Shown here: positions 63,895 through 64,000 of the stretch, in pieces
How positions within the stretch are numbered: the first letter of the stretch is position 1
How the letters are laid out: each line of letters begins with the position of its first letter
Assembly (NCBI GenBank): GCA_965224535.1
Contig: CBDCZR010000005.1
Span: 558,001 to 622,000, forward strand
DNA from: JBCDHN01 sp965224535
GTDB lineage: Bacteria > Verrucomicrobiota > Verrucomicrobiia > Verrucomicrobiales > DEV007
Length of the DNA: 64,000 nt
Direction: 5' to 3'
The notes under the pieces: model-generated
What the model was told of the DNA's origin: nothing
Databases searched by the model: none
Seen by the model: only the letters and a program-made list of their open reading frames with translations
Position numbers and translations under genes: made by a program

Positions 63895-64000
63895 GGCCCC
63901 TGAAGTAGAGCGGGGATGGTGAGTTGTCAAAGCGGGGCGAGCTTGCAAAAACCTGGCCGGCATGGACGTTGCGCGGAAAATCAGCCATGCCCCCAAATTC
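63895..64000. other. no recognisable feature
   Basis: Short stretch upstream of the aldo/keto reductase gene at the window edge. I see no gene, repeat or clear promoter. Confidence 0.6.

Overview
The window looks like a chromosomal contig of a GC-rich, Gram-negative bacterium of the PVC group, most likely Verrucomicrobiota. The reasons are the DUF1552/DUF1592 and DUF1501 exported protein genes, several sulfatases, an mcsA-mcsB-clpC locus beside an outer-membrane FadL porin, and an ECF-sigma/FecR-type remnant. This is inferred from gene content; no rRNA or tRNA gene was found to confirm it.

Layout. 1-4.1 kb: end of an M14 carboxypeptidase, an exported esterase-like hydrolase and an M28 peptidase with a PDZ domain. 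4.1-9.1 kb: a TIR/beta-propeller membrane protein divergent from an Rpn-like nuclease, followed by a decayed TIR-SUMF1 relative and a dispersed repeat. 9.2-14.4 kb: clpC, mcsB, mcsA (protein quality control) and a branched-chain aminotransferase. 14.7-18.2 kb: DUF1552 and DUF1592 genes. 18.3-25.1 kb: a complete F1Fo ATP synthase operon, transcribed leftward in the order B-E-F-H-A-G-D-C, with a CRP-like palindrome upstream. 25.3-36.7 kb: an HTH-receiver regulator, ubiE, a FadL porin, Uma2, LutC, CrtC-like, DJ-1/PfpI, PD-(D/E)XK-like, a Ser/Thr kinase, an EF-hand hydrolase and DUF1501.

36.7-41.3 kb is an accessory scrapyard. It holds a DUF4338-like remnant, a reverse-transcriptase remnant, an orphan cytochrome-oxidase-subunit-II-like gene, an ORF-less group II intron, two copies of a ~210 bp duplicated segment, and two attC-like hairpins bracketing one AT-richer cassette gene. 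41.4-47.5 kb: an FG-GAP/VCBS gene interrupted by one in-frame TGA with a bSECIS-like hairpin after it, a frameshifted ALDH, a frameshifted ribulokinase, and a junction of truncated genes. 47.6-61.1 kb: moaA, a GDSL-type hydrolase, eda, cysQ, DUF2752, pcm, another DUF1552, a retropepsin-like gene, an EEP hydrolase, cdsA, two sulfatases, an SDR, coaD and a NUDIX hydrolase. 61.2-63.9 kb: folP, a chlorite-dismutase-like gene and an aldo/keto reductase, all riddled with frameshifts (probably poor sequence at a contig end).

The two signals I consider most novel are (i) the candidate selenocysteine codon in the VCBS gene and (ii) intergenic arrays of 7-nt tandem repeats. The word differs between loci but the period is always seven, and most arrays end a few bases before a start codon, including at four atp gene junctions.
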